Shown piece after piece: positions 18,427 to 26,510 of a stretch of 64,000 nucleotides of DNA. The notes under the pieces were generated by a model. That model was given only the letters and a program-made list of their open reading frames with translations. It ran no database searches and was not told where the DNA came from. Position 1 is the first letter of the stretch, and each line of letters starts with the position of its first letter. Origin of the DNA: Paracoccus lichenicola (GTDB taxonomy: Bacteria; Pseudomonadota; Alphaproteobacteria; Rhodobacterales; Rhodobacteraceae); the NCBI RefSeq assembly GCF_009708075.1, contig NZ_WMBT01000001.1:434001-498000 (forward strand), read 5' to 3'. The position numbers and the translations under genes were made by a program.

Positions 18427-19812
18427 ATGACTGCGCGTATCCTCATTGCAGAAAGCAGCGCGACAAGCCGGATCACCCTCAAGGTCAGGCTGTCGGGGGC
18501 GTGCTATGATGTCCTGTCGGCCGCGACCCCCGAGGACCTGGTGTCGCAACTGCGGTCGGGGCGTCCCGACCTGGTTCTGCTTGGACCGGGTTTCTTCGGC
18601 CTGCCGCTGGCCGAATTCTTCCGCCTCGTGTCGGTGGAACGCCCCCGGACGCCCGTTCTGGCGCTTGCCGATGGCCAGCGCCGGATCGAGGCGCTGGAGG
18701 CCGGGGCCTCGGCCGTGCTGGATCCGCAGGTCGAGGAGCAGATGCTGCTGGCCCGCGTGCGCGGCCTGTTGCGCGATTCGGAAACCGGCGACGCGTCGAG
18801 CTTCGCCATGGCCGAGGCCGCGCCCGGCTTTGCCCATGCGCCCTCGGGCAATGTCGTCCTGGTGGCCGACCAGCCCGGGCGGGCGCAGCGTTGGCGCCAT
18901 ATCCTGCAGCCCCGCCTGAACTGCCGTTTCGCCATCTCCAGCCCCGACGAGACGCTGAGTGCCGCGTCCCACGGCGACGGCGCGGATCTCTACATCATCG
19001 CCGCCGACATCGACCGCAAGGGCGACGGGCTGCGGTTGTTGTCGGAACTGCGCTCGCGCAACGGATCCAAGGAAGCGGGATTTGCGGTCCTGGTCGCGCC
19101 CGAGCGCGAGGATCTGTGCGCCATCGCGCTGGATCTGGGCGCAAGCGAGGTGCTGCCGCTGGATCCCGGCGGCGACAACAATGCCGAGATCGCGGCCCTG
19201 GCGCTGCGCAACCAGCTGGACCGCAAGCGCCGGGCCGACAGCCGGCGCGAGGAGATGAAGCGCAACATGGCCTGGGCGATGACCGATCCGCTGACCGGCC
19301 TTTACAACCGCCGCTATGCGCATCCGCACCTGGTCGAGATCGCGCAATGCGCCATGCGGCACCAGTCCGCCTTCGCGGTGATGGCGCTGGATCTGGACCG
19401 CTTTAAGACGATCAACGACAATTTCGGCCATGCCGCGGGCGACGCGGTCTTGTGCGACATCGCCCGCCGGGTCGAGGGGATCGTCGCGACCCGGGGCCTG
19501 ACCGCCCGCCTGGGCGGAGAGGAGTTCCTGGTCGTGCTGCCCGACACCACCGGGTCCGAGGCCTTCCGCATGGCCGAGGACATCCGCCGCGCCGTCGAGA
19601 TGCGCCCGACGCTGCTGCCCCGCGTCTCGGGCGGGGGGCAGGTGCAGGCCACGGTGTCGATCGGCGTCGCGCTGGAACAGGCACCCTTTCACGTCAGCCG
19701 CCCCGAGGTGCTGGCCGAGATCGCGCTGGAGCGGGCCGACCGGGCGATGATCGCGGCGAAATCGCTGGGCCGCAACCGCGTGCTGATGGCGCCGATGCAG
19801 CCCGTCCACTGA
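18427..19812 (+). CDS. PleD-like diguanylate cyclase with two degenerate receiver domains
   Basis: A 461-residue protein with the PleD layout REC-REC-GGDEF. In receiver 1 (about 1-118) the phosphoacceptor position of DLVLLD is G53 (DLVLLGPG), and the acidic pocket is reduced to AES. In receiver 2 (about 142-265) the equivalent position is A192 (DLYIIAAD). The cyclase domain has DPLTGLYNRRY, LDLDRFKTIND and GGEEF at 363-367, so catalysis should be possible. The I-site RxxD is absent (ATRG in that place). The protein therefore probably does not respond to phosphorylation in the way of Caulobacter PleD. No divK or other response-regulator gene is beside it. Confidence 0.88.
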   Translation: MTARILIAESSATSRITLKVRLSGACYDVLSAATPEDLVSQLRSGRPDLVLLGPGFFGLPLAEFFRLVSVERPRTPVLALADGQRRIEALEAGASAVLDPQVEEQMLLARVRGLLRDSETGDASSFAMAEAAPGFAHAPSGNVVLVADQPGRAQRWRHILQPRLNCRFAISSPDETLSAASHGDGADLYIIAADIDRKGDGLRLLSELRSRNGSKEAGFAVLVAPEREDLCAIALDLGASEVLPLDPGGDNNAEIAALALRNQLDRKRRADSRREEMKRNMAWAMTDPLTGLYNRRYAHPHLVEIAQCAMRHQSAFAVMALDLDRFKTINDNFGHAAGDAVLCDIARRVEGIVATRGLTARLGGEEFLVVLPDTTGSEAFRMAEDIRRAVEMRPTLLPRVSGGGQVQATVSIGVALEQAPFHVSRPEVLAEIALERADRAMIAAKSLGRNRVLMAPMQPVH

Positions 19813-19909
19813 CGATCCGCGACCAAGGATGCAGCCTTTTGCCGATCCCGGGACTGGCAGGACGGAAGGGCAGCGCCTACATTGGTTCCGCACCGCCCCG
19901 GAGATTGCC

Positions 19910-20320
19910 ATGTCCCGAAACCTCGCCCCCGGCGATTCGTCCGAACGCCCGACCGGGCAGGCCATGCTGCGCGGGGCCATGGGCCGCTGCCCGGCCTGCG
20001 GCAAGGGCAGGCTGTTCCGGTCCTTCCTGAAGGTCGCCGATCATTGCCCCGCCTGCAACGAGGCGCTGCATCACCAGCGCGCCGACGACGGCCCGGCCTA
20101 TCTGACCATCCTGCTGGTCTCGCATCTGGGCGCGCCCTTGCTGCTGGCCTGCTTCATCGCCTGGCGGCCTTCGGCCATGACGATGATCTGGACCTTCGGC
20201 GCGGGCGCGATCATCCTGTCGCTGCTGCTGTTGCCGCGCATCAAGGGGGCGATGGTCGGGCTGCAATGGGCGCGGCGGATGCATGGCTTCGGCACCCCTG
20301 GCCCTTCGGCCGCCTCGTGA
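19910..20320 (+). CDS. DUF983 membrane protein with two CxxC zinc-ribbon motifs
   Basis: A 136-residue protein. The N-terminal part carries RCPACGKGRLF and HCPACN, a likely zinc ribbon, and is followed by two hydrophobic segments (about 68-90 and 92-112). This is the DUF983 family; its function is unknown. The start MSRNLAPGDSS is chosen because upstream residues lack family character. The TGA stop is part of GTGA, where the downstream NUDIX gene starts, so the two are coupled. Confidence 0.85.
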   Translation: MSRNLAPGDSSERPTGQAMLRGAMGRCPACGKGRLFRSFLKVADHCPACNEALHHQRADDGPAYLTILLVSHLGAPLLLACFIAWRPSAMTMIWTFGAGAIILSLLLLPRIKGAMVGLQWARRMHGFGTPGPSAAS

Positions 20321-21003
20321 CGCAGGACGGCCCGCCCATCCGTGACGCCGCGACGATCATCCTGCTGCGCAGGACGGGCGCGGGCGTGTCCGTGCTGATG
20401 GGGATGCGCGGCGCGGGGGCGGTCTTCATGCCGTCGAAATACGTCTTTCCCGGCGGCGCCGTCGATGCCACTGATGCCACCGCGCCGCTGGCCGCGCCGC
20501 TGCCCGAGCCGCATCGCGGCCGCCTTCTCCAGCAGCCCCGGCCCGGATCCATCCCCGATCCCGACGCGATTGCCGCCGCCGCCCTGCGCGAATTGGCCGA
20601 GGAAACCGGCCAGCTGATCGGCCGCCCCGGCCGCAGCGATTGGCCGGGCTTTGCCGAGGCGGGCCTTTGCCCCGATGCATCAAGCCTGACCTATCTGTTC
20701 CGCGCGATCACGCCGCCGGGCCGCCCGCGCCGGTTCGATGCGCATTTCTTCCTGGCCGATGCCGCCAGCCTTGCCACCGATCCCGACGATTTCAGCCGCG
20801 CCTGCGACGAGCTTTCCCACCTGCACTGGGTGCCCTTGGCTGATGCCCGCGCCCTGGACCTGCCCTTCATCACCGAGGTGGTGCTGGCCGAACTGGCCGA
20901 CCTGGTGGCGGGCCTGCCCCCCGACGCGCCCCTGCCGGTGCCGGACACGGTGCCGTTCTTCGACAACCGCACCCCGGCCCCGCGCTTCGCGCAGATCGCC
21001 TGA
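20317..21003 (+). CDS. NUDIX hydrolase
   Basis: A 228-residue NUDIX protein. The fold starts at RDAATIILLRRTGAGVSVLMGMR, and the NUDIX box lies in a long form: GG preceded by MPSKYVFPGGAVD, then after an insert of about 35 residues ALRELAEETGQLI. This layout resembles NUDT8/NUDT19-type nucleoside-diphosphate-linked hydrolases, for example acting on CoA or ADP-sugars; the substrate is not certain. The start is a GTG at 20317 that overlaps the DUF983 stop (GTGA). No independent Shine-Dalgarno is obvious, which fits translational coupling. Confidence 0.85.
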   Translation: MTQDGPPIRDAATIILLRRTGAGVSVLMGMRGAGAVFMPSKYVFPGGAVDATDATAPLAAPLPEPHRGRLLQQPRPGSIPDPDAIAAAALRELAEETGQLIGRPGRSDWPGFAEAGLCPDASSLTYLFRAITPPGRPRRFDAHFFLADAASLATDPDDFSRACDELSHLHWVPLADARALDLPFITEVVLAELADLVAGLPPDAPLPVPDTVPFFDNRTPAPRFAQIA

Positions 21004-21005
21004 GA

Positions 21006-21776
21006 TCAGCGCCCGGTGAACCGCGCCGGGCGCTTTTCCAGGAAGGCCGTCACGCCTTCGACGAAATCCGCCGTCCGCCCCGCCGCGCCTTGCAGCCGCG
21101 CCTCCAGCGCAAGCTGCGCGTCCAGGTCGTTCTGGGTGGATGCCTGCACGGCTTGCCGGATCGCCAGATAGGCGGCGGTCGGGCCTTGCGCCAGTTGCCG
21201 GGCGCGGGCGGCAACGCCATCGACAAAGCGGTCGTCCGGCAGCGCCTCCCAGATCAACCCCCAATCGGCGGCCTGGCGGGCGCTGACGGGTTCGGCGAAC
21301 AGCATGGCGCCCATGGCCCGCGCCATCCCCACGGCGCGCGGAATGACGAACGTGCCGCCCGCGTCGGGGACCAGGCCGATCCGTGCAAAGGCCTGGATGA
21401 AGGTCGCGCTTTCGGCGGCGATCACCACGTCCGCGGCAAGCGCCAGGTTCGCCCCCGCTCCCGCCGCCACGCCATTGACCGCCGCGATCACCGGCGCGCG
21501 GCAGGCGCGGATCGCGCGCAGCATGGGTTCGTATTCGTCGCGCAGCGTGCCTTCCAGATCGGCGGCGGCGGCCCGGTCGGTCAGATCCTGGCCCGAACAG
21601 AAGCCGCGCCCCGCCCCGGTGATGACCAGGCAGCGCGCCTCGGACGGCAAGGTCTGGACGGCATCCGTGATCTCGGCCCGCATCCGGCTGCTCAGCGCGT
21701 TCATCACCTGCGGGCGGTTCAGGGTCAGCGTGGCGACGCCATCGCTGACAGCGAATTCAATGGTTTCATAGATCAT
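21006..21776 (-). CDS. Enoyl-CoA hydratase/isomerase family protein, PaaG-like
   Basis: A 256-residue crotonase-fold protein. Oxyanion-hole segments are RGFCSGQDL and NGVAAGAGANLALAAD, and the region IGLVPDAGGTFVIPRAVG holds an Asp at the PaaG position rather than the second Glu of classical enoyl-CoA hydratase. This suggests a 1,2-epoxyphenylacetyl-CoA isomerase-like or other isomerase activity. No other phenylacetate genes are near, so the pathway is open. The start at 21776 is set by AGGGGGA five bases upstream. Confidence 0.85.
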   Translation of the reverse strand: MIYETIEFAVSDGVATLTLNRPQVMNALSSRMRAEITDAVQTLPSEARCLVITGAGRGFCSGQDLTDRAAAADLEGTLRDEYEPMLRAIRACRAPVIAAVNGVAAGAGANLALAADVVIAAESATFIQAFARIGLVPDAGGTFVIPRAVGMARAMGAMLFAEPVSARQAADWGLIWEALPDDRFVDGVAARARQLAQGPTAAYLAIRQAVQASTQNDLDAQLALEARLQGAAGRTADFVEGVTAFLEKRPARFTGR

Positions 21777-21836
21777 GATGTCCCCCTTGCGGGGCATCAT
21801 GACGCAAAACGGCCCGGGGGAAAGCGCGACCCGGCG

Positions 21837-22292
21837 TCAGTCGCGCATGATCTGGTCCAGGCGGTCACGCTCAGCCTGGCTCAGTGCCTGCGCCTCCTCG
21901 GGGCGGGCTGTCGCGCGATTGCGCAGGAAGCGCCAGGCCCCCAGCAGCGCGACCAGCAGCATGAAAGGCCCCGCCAGCCACAGCACCAGGTTGCCGCCCC
22001 GGGCGCGCGGCTCGAACAGCACGAATTCGCCGAAACGGTCCACTACCGCGTCGATCACCTGATCGTTGCTGTCGCCCGCCACGATCCGTTCGCGCACATA
22101 CAGCCGCAGGTCGCGGCTGATCGGCGCGTTCGATTCGTCGATGTTCTCGCCCTGGCAAACCGGGCAGCGCAGCTTTTGCGAGATCTCGCGCGCCCGTGCC
22201 TCTTGCGCGGCATCCGGCAGAACCTCATTCGGCTGCACGGCGAAAGACGCCATAGGCAGCAGCAGGGCGATCAGAAGGACAAGCCGTCTCAT
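21837..22292 (-). CDS. ccmH: CcmH, cytochrome c maturation thiol-disulfide protein
   Basis: A 151-residue membrane-anchored protein of the cytochrome c biogenesis system I. A signal peptide (about 1-19) is followed by the periplasmic LRCPVCQ motif with C43 and C46, which reduces apocytochrome c heme-binding cysteines. A membrane anchor follows at about 104-124, then a short cytoplasmic tail. The ATG overlaps the ccmF stop (ATGA). It works with CcmF in heme ligation. Confidence 0.94.
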   Translation of the reverse strand: MRRLVLLIALLLPMASFAVQPNEVLPDAAQEARAREISQKLRCPVCQGENIDESNAPISRDLRLYVRERIVAGDSNDQVIDAVVDRFGEFVLFEPRARGGNLVLWLAGPFMLLVALLGAWRFLRNRATARPEEAQALSQAERDRLDQIMRD

Positions 22293-24250
22293 TCCGCAGG
22301 CACCGCCTTGGCCGGCGCGCGTCGGGCGCCCGCAGCCACGCGGTAACGGCGGTCGGACAGGCTGACGATCCCGCCAAGCGCCATCAGCAGGGCGCCTGCC
22401 CAGATCCAGTTGGCAAAGGGCTTGATGTAGATGCGCACTGCCCATCCGCCATCCGCCTGCGCGTCGCCGATCACCAGATAGATGTCGCGGAAGATGCCGT
22501 TGTCGATGGCGGCCTCGGTCGTGGGCATGGCCTGGACGGGATAGACGCGCTTTTCAGGATGCAGGGTGGCGACGGGGCGGCCGTTCCGCGCGACCTCCAT
22601 CGTGGCCGTGGTCGAGATGTAGTTCGGCCCCTCGACCTCCTCCACGCTGGCAAGCGTGATGTCGTAGTCGGCCACCCGAAACGGCTGGCCGACCTGGGCC
22701 ACGCGGATGTCCTCGACCTGCCAGGCGGTCAGCAGCGCGATGCCGATGAAGGTGACGCCCAGGCCCGCGTGCGCCGTGGCCTTGCCCCAATCGGCGCGCG
22801 GCAGGCGCAACAGGCGCGACAGGCCCGACTGGCCGGTGCGGTGGACCAGTTCGGCGGCGGCGCCGAAGATGATCCAGGCGCCCAAGCCCGCGCCGATGAC
22901 GGCCATGGCCGACCGCCCGGTGGACACGGCCCAGACCAGCGCCATGACTGCCGCCGCCAGGCCCAGGGCGGGCCACAGGGGCCGCATCGCCCGGCCCAGG
23001 GTCGCGCGCTTCCACGGCAGGATCGACCCCAGGGGCAGCGCGATGGCCAGCGCGATCATGAAGGGCGTGAAGGCCTTGTTGAAGAAGGGCGCGCCCACCG
23101 ACAGCTTGCGGTCCCACAGCAGTTCCGCGATCAACGGCCACATCGTGCCGATGAAGACCACGAAGGCCGCGACCGCCAACAGCACGTTGTTCAGGACCAG
23201 CGCCCCTTCGCGCGACACGGGCGCGAAGATCCCCTTGGCCGTCATCTGCCCCGCCCGCGCAGCATAAAGCGTCAGCGCCCCGCCGGTGAACACGACCAGG
23301 ATGCCCAGGATGAACACGCCCCGCGCCGGATCGCTGGCGAAGCTGTGGACGGACGTGATGACGCCCGAGCGGACGATGAACGTGCCGATCATGGAAAATC
23401 CAAAGGCCATGATCGCCAGCAGGATCGTCCAGCTTTTCAGCGCCTCTCGCTTTTCGACCACGATGGCGGAATGCAGCAGGGCGGCGGCCAGCAGCCAGGG
23501 CATGAAGCTGGCGTTTTCCACCGGATCCCAGAACCAGAAGCCGCCCCAGCCAAGCTCGTAATAGGCCCACCAGGAACCCAGCGCGATGCCGACCGTCAGG
23601 AACATCCAGGCGGCCAGCGTCCAGGGCCGCACCCACCGCGCCCAGGCGGCGTCCACGCGCCCCTCGATCAGGGCGGCGACGGCGAAGCTGAACGCCATCG
23701 AGAGGCCGACATAGCCGAGGTAAAGGAACGGCGGATGGAACGCGAGGCCCGGATCCTGCAGCAGCGGGTTCAGGTCGCGCCCGTCGAAGGGCGGGCTTGC
23801 CAGCCGCAGGAACGGGTTCGAGGTGAAGATGATGAAGGCGTAAAACGCCGCCCCGATGGAGGCCTGCACCGCCAAGACGCGCGCCCGCAGCGCGGGCGGC
23901 AGGTTGTCGCCGAAGGCCGCGGCCGTTGCCCCGAACAGCGACAGGATCAGCACCCACAGCAGCATCGACCCTTCGTGGTTCCCCCAGACCCCGCTGATCT
24001 TGTAAAGCATGGGCTTGGCGGTATGCGAATTCTCGTAGACCAGCTTCAGCGAGAAGTCCGAGGTGACGAAACCCACCGTCAGCGCCGCAAAGGCAAGCCC
24101 CACCAGCAGGAACTGCGCCACGGCGGCGGGGCGGGCGCTGTCCATCCATCCCCCCCAGCCTTTCGATGCCCCGACCATCGGCACCACCATCTGGAACAGC
24201 GCCACCGCAAAGGCGAGGATCAGGGCGAAATGGCCGAATTCTGCAATCAT
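22289..24250 (-). CDS. ccmF: CcmF, heme lyase subunit of cytochrome c maturation
   Basis: A 653-residue polytopic inner-membrane protein that attaches heme to apocytochrome c. The WWD signature WGGFWFWDPVENASFMPW is present, as are periplasmic histidines in segments such as NHEGSMLLW and VHSFASD that supply heme ligands. The start MIAEFGHFALILAFAVAL agrees with the family N-terminus. It is followed by ccmH on the same strand. The partner ccmE is 11 kb away, next to murI, so the ccm genes are dispersed. Confidence 0.96.
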   Translation of the reverse strand: MIAEFGHFALILAFAVALFQMVVPMVGASKGWGGWMDSARPAAVAQFLLVGLAFAALTVGFVTSDFSLKLVYENSHTAKPMLYKISGVWGNHEGSMLLWVLILSLFGATAAAFGDNLPPALRARVLAVQASIGAAFYAFIIFTSNPFLRLASPPFDGRDLNPLLQDPGLAFHPPFLYLGYVGLSMAFSFAVAALIEGRVDAAWARWVRPWTLAAWMFLTVGIALGSWWAYYELGWGGFWFWDPVENASFMPWLLAAALLHSAIVVEKREALKSWTILLAIMAFGFSMIGTFIVRSGVITSVHSFASDPARGVFILGILVVFTGGALTLYAARAGQMTAKGIFAPVSREGALVLNNVLLAVAAFVVFIGTMWPLIAELLWDRKLSVGAPFFNKAFTPFMIALAIALPLGSILPWKRATLGRAMRPLWPALGLAAAVMALVWAVSTGRSAMAVIGAGLGAWIIFGAAAELVHRTGQSGLSRLLRLPRADWGKATAHAGLGVTFIGIALLTAWQVEDIRVAQVGQPFRVADYDITLASVEEVEGPNYISTTATMEVARNGRPVATLHPEKRVYPVQAMPTTEAAIDNGIFRDIYLVIGDAQADGGWAVRIYIKPFANWIWAGALLMALGGIVSLSDRRYRVAAGARRAPAKAVPAE

Positions 24251-24351
24251 GGCGGGATCCTTTGGGTTCCGCCCAACATAGGGCCATGCCAAAGGGGGGA
24301 AAAGTCCCTCCTTGGCCGGTACCATCAGTTTTGCGTGTCGGCGCGTGCGGC

Positions 24352-24873
24352 CTATTCGCGCAGGCTCGCCATCCAGTCGCGCAGGGCGGCATTGTCGGCG
24401 AAATCGTCGTTCGGCTGGACCGCCGCGAGGTTCTGCGTCGTGGTCACGCTGGCCTGCACCTGGCTTGCGGGCCAGACGCGGTGGCGGAAATGATGCGCCT
24501 CGCGCGCGCCGAAGTAGAAGCCGACAATGGCGCCCAGCAGCCACCACAAGGGTTCGGGCACCTGCTGCAAGCCCATCATGCGCAGGCCAAAGCCCTCCGG
24601 CTCGGCCATGGCATAGACGAACAGGCCGATGGTGCCCAGGGCCAGAAGCGGCCGGGGAAGGCGGTTCAAGCCGTTGACGAAGCTGTCAAAGAAGCCCGGC
24701 CGAACCGTGGCGAATTCCTGGCCAAGCTCGCCGATGGCGCGGGCATAGGCCTCCTCCTCAAGCTCCATCTTGCGGGTGGCGTTCTGGGTGAAGACCTCGG
24801 CCATGCCGGTGGCGGCGCTGCCAAGGGCGGTGACGCCCTGGCCCAACCCGATGAAGCGGTCGATCATGCCCAT
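24352..24873 (-). CDS. Holin of GTA type (three-TM holin family)
   Basis: A 173-residue protein with a helical N-terminal region and hydrophobic segments at about 72-92 (PRPLLALGTIGLFVYAM) and 108-122 (PLWWLLGAIVGFYFGA). It fits the GTA_holin_3TM family that forms membrane lesions for endolysin release. The first ATG is preceded by AAAGGA; a second ATG two codons on is possible. It overlaps the 3' end of the endolysin gene by 10 bases, forming a two-gene lysis cassette. No phage structural genes are near. Confidence 0.8.
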   Translation of the reverse strand: MGMIDRFIGLGQGVTALGSAATGMAEVFTQNATRKMELEEEAYARAIGELGQEFATVRPGFFDSFVNGLNRLPRPLLALGTIGLFVYAMAEPEGFGLRMMGLQQVPEPLWWLLGAIVGFYFGAREAHHFRHRVWPASQVQASVTTTQNLAAVQPNDDFADNAALRDWMASLRE

Positions 24874-25475
24874 CTGGCGGTCCTTTCGCGATGCTCGGCC
24901 TCGGTCAGGTGGTAACGGGGGCTGATGAACTCCTCGGCCCGGGTGATCCAGCCGCCCTTGCCGCCAGACTTGGCACGGGCATATTTGCGGCTGGCGGGGC
25001 GCTGATCGGCCAGGGCATAGTAGTAATTGCGCCGCGCGATCCCATAGGCGTCGGCGAAATGATCCGGCGCCGCCGCCGCCGCGTCATGGGCCGCCGCGAT
25101 GGTCCGCGGGCCGACCACGCCATCGGCGGATGCCGCAAAGCCCATGCGCGCGACCAGCCGTTGCAGGATCTTCACCGCATTGGTGCCCGCGTTCACATAC
25201 ATGTCGAAGACGCTGGCCTGCACGGCGTCGGGCAATTCGGCCAAGCGCGGGCGGCGGAAGTAATGGTCCACGAAGATCTGCTGGGCCTGCGCGCGGGTCA
25301 GCATCCGCACGTCGGCGGCATCCACGCGTCCGTCCCCGTTCAGGTCCAGGCCCAGGGACTTCATCGTGCCCACGGTGACGCCGTAATTCGTGGCCCCGCC
25401 CGGATCGTCGGGATCGTTCACGTAGCCGCCTTCCCGTGCGACGATCTGGGCCGCGATGTCTTCAACGCTTGGCAT
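24864..25475 (-). CDS. Endolysin, GH108-family N-acetylmuramidase with EF-hand-like loop
   Basis: A 203-residue muramidase. The catalytic signature EGGYVNDPDDPGGATNYG starts at E15, the presumed acid residue. The C-terminal part (about 95-170) fits the PG_binding_3 domain (FDMYVNAGTNAVKILQRL; GVVGPRTIAAA). Between them residues 44-55 form a calcium-type loop with D44, N46, D48, G49, D52 and D55. There is no signal peptide, consistent with holin-dependent export by the next gene. The pair corresponds to the lysis genes that gene-transfer-agent producers such as Rhodobacter capsulatus keep apart from the main GTA cluster. A CtrA-type box lies upstream. Confidence 0.88.
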   Translation of the reverse strand: MPSVEDIAAQIVAREGGYVNDPDDPGGATNYGVTVGTMKSLGLDLNGDGRVDAADVRMLTRAQAQQIFVDHYFRRPRLAELPDAVQASVFDMYVNAGTNAVKILQRLVARMGFAASADGVVGPRTIAAAHDAAAAAPDHFADAYGIARRNYYYALADQRPASRKYARAKSGGKGGWITRAEEFISPRYHLTEAEHRERTARWA

Positions 25476-25521
25476 GGATACCCCCGTCCTGCAAATGAGG
25501 CACAAGGGTGGCGGGGCCGCA

Positions 25522-25537
25522 TTAAGAGGCTGTTAAC
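25522..25537. promoter_or_regulatory. CtrA-type box upstream of the endolysin gene
   Basis: TTAA at 25522-25525, seven bases, then TTAAC at 25533-25537: a perfect match to TTAA-N7-TTAAC. It lies about 47-62 bases upstream of the endolysin ATG, in a promoter-proximal position for the minus-strand lysis cassette. The pncC gene ends 14 bases away, so no other gene start is served. Confidence 0.6.
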
Positions 25538-25550
25538 CCGCCGCGCGTTG

Positions 25551-26021
25551 CTATGGGCGCAACGCGTCCAGCAGCATCTGCAGCGCATGGTCCACGGTCG
25601 CGGCGCGGACCTGGCGGCGCCCGATGGCACCGAATTCGACGGTTTCGGTGCGGGTGCCGAAGGGTTGGGCGACGGCGAAGCAGACGCGGCCCTCGGGCTT
25701 GTGCTCGGACCCGCCGGGACCGGCGATGCCGGTGACGGAAACCGCGATGCCCGCGTCAGAATGGCGCAGGGCGCCGGATGCCATTTCCGCCGCGACCTGT
25801 TCGCTGACGGCGCCATGTGCATCCAGCGTCTCGGCGCGGACGCCCAGCATCTGCCGCTTGGCGGCGTTGGAATAGGTGACGAAGCCCCGGTCCACGGCGT
25901 CCGAGGATCCCGGCACCTCGGTCAGCGCCCCCGCGATCAGCCCGCCGGTGCAGCTCTCGGCGGTGGCGATCATCACCCCGCGCGCGCGGGCGGCGTCCAG
26001 CACGTCAGAGGCAAGGGTCAT
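25551..26021 (-). CDS. pncC: CinA-family nicotinamide-nucleotide amidohydrolase (PncC)
   Basis: A 156-residue protein corresponding to the C-terminal domain of CinA. It converts nicotinamide mononucleotide to nicotinate mononucleotide in NAD salvage. Signatures are TAESCTGGLIAGALTEVPGSS, FVTYSNAAKRQMLGV, SVTGIAGPGG and KPEGRVCFAV. The start MTLASDVLDAARARG matches the family N-terminus. The ATG overlaps the pgpA stop (ATGA). Confidence 0.92.
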   Translation of the reverse strand: MTLASDVLDAARARGVMIATAESCTGGLIAGALTEVPGSSDAVDRGFVTYSNAAKRQMLGVRAETLDAHGAVSEQVAAEMASGALRHSDAGIAVSVTGIAGPGGSEHKPEGRVCFAVAQPFGTRTETVEFGAIGRRQVRAATVDHALQMLLDALRP

Positions 26022-26506
26022 TGCAGCAACCCATGGTAAATCCCGGCCAGGATGACCGAGCCGATGCCCGCGAACAGCCCGGCCCAGAGGTCGTCCATCA
26101 TCACCCCCACGGCCCCGCCCTGCCGGTCGGCGCGGCCCACCAGCCAGGGCTTCCAGATGTCGAACAGGCGGAACAGCAGGAAGGGCACCACGAAGCCCGG
26201 CCAGGCGTCCAGGATCGAGATCCCGTGTCGCCACAGCGGGATCACGGTGAAGGACATGGCGAGCCATTGGCCCGCCACCTCGTCGATGACGATCCAGGAC
26301 GGGTCTTCGTCGGTGGTCATGCGCAGGGCCTGCGGCACGGCCCAGAAGCCGATCAGGGCGGCGAGGACTGCGCCCAGAGGGATCAGCAGCGCGCCCCCGG
26401 CCTGATAGACCAGGACCGCCAGCAGGACGGCGGCGGCGGATCCCCAGGTGCCGGGCGCGGGGCGCAGGTGGCCGATGCCGAAGACGGTGGTAATCATGGC
26501 GATCAT
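26018..26506 (-). CDS. pgpA: Phosphatidylglycerophosphatase A
   Basis: A 162-residue membrane enzyme that removes the phosphate from phosphatidylglycerophosphate to give phosphatidylglycerol. Family motifs are HLRPAPGTWGS, DPSWIVIDEVAGQWL, FRLFDIWKPW and GVMMDDLWAG, whose Asp/Glu residues bind the metal and phosphate. Three to four hydrophobic segments are visible. It lies 4 bases after ispDF and overlaps pncC. Confidence 0.94.
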   Translation of the reverse strand: MIAMITTVFGIGHLRPAPGTWGSAAAVLLAVLVYQAGGALLIPLGAVLAALIGFWAVPQALRMTTDEDPSWIVIDEVAGQWLAMSFTVIPLWRHGISILDAWPGFVVPFLLFRLFDIWKPWLVGRADRQGGAVGVMMDDLWAGLFAGIGSVILAGIYHGLLQ

Positions 26507-26510
26507 GGGG

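Noticed and set aside
24259..24295. CCTTTGG and CCAAAGG inverted repeat between ccmF and the holin gene
   Set aside because: The loop of 23 bases and short arms make it weak, and it has no T run; it cannot be called a terminator or operator.
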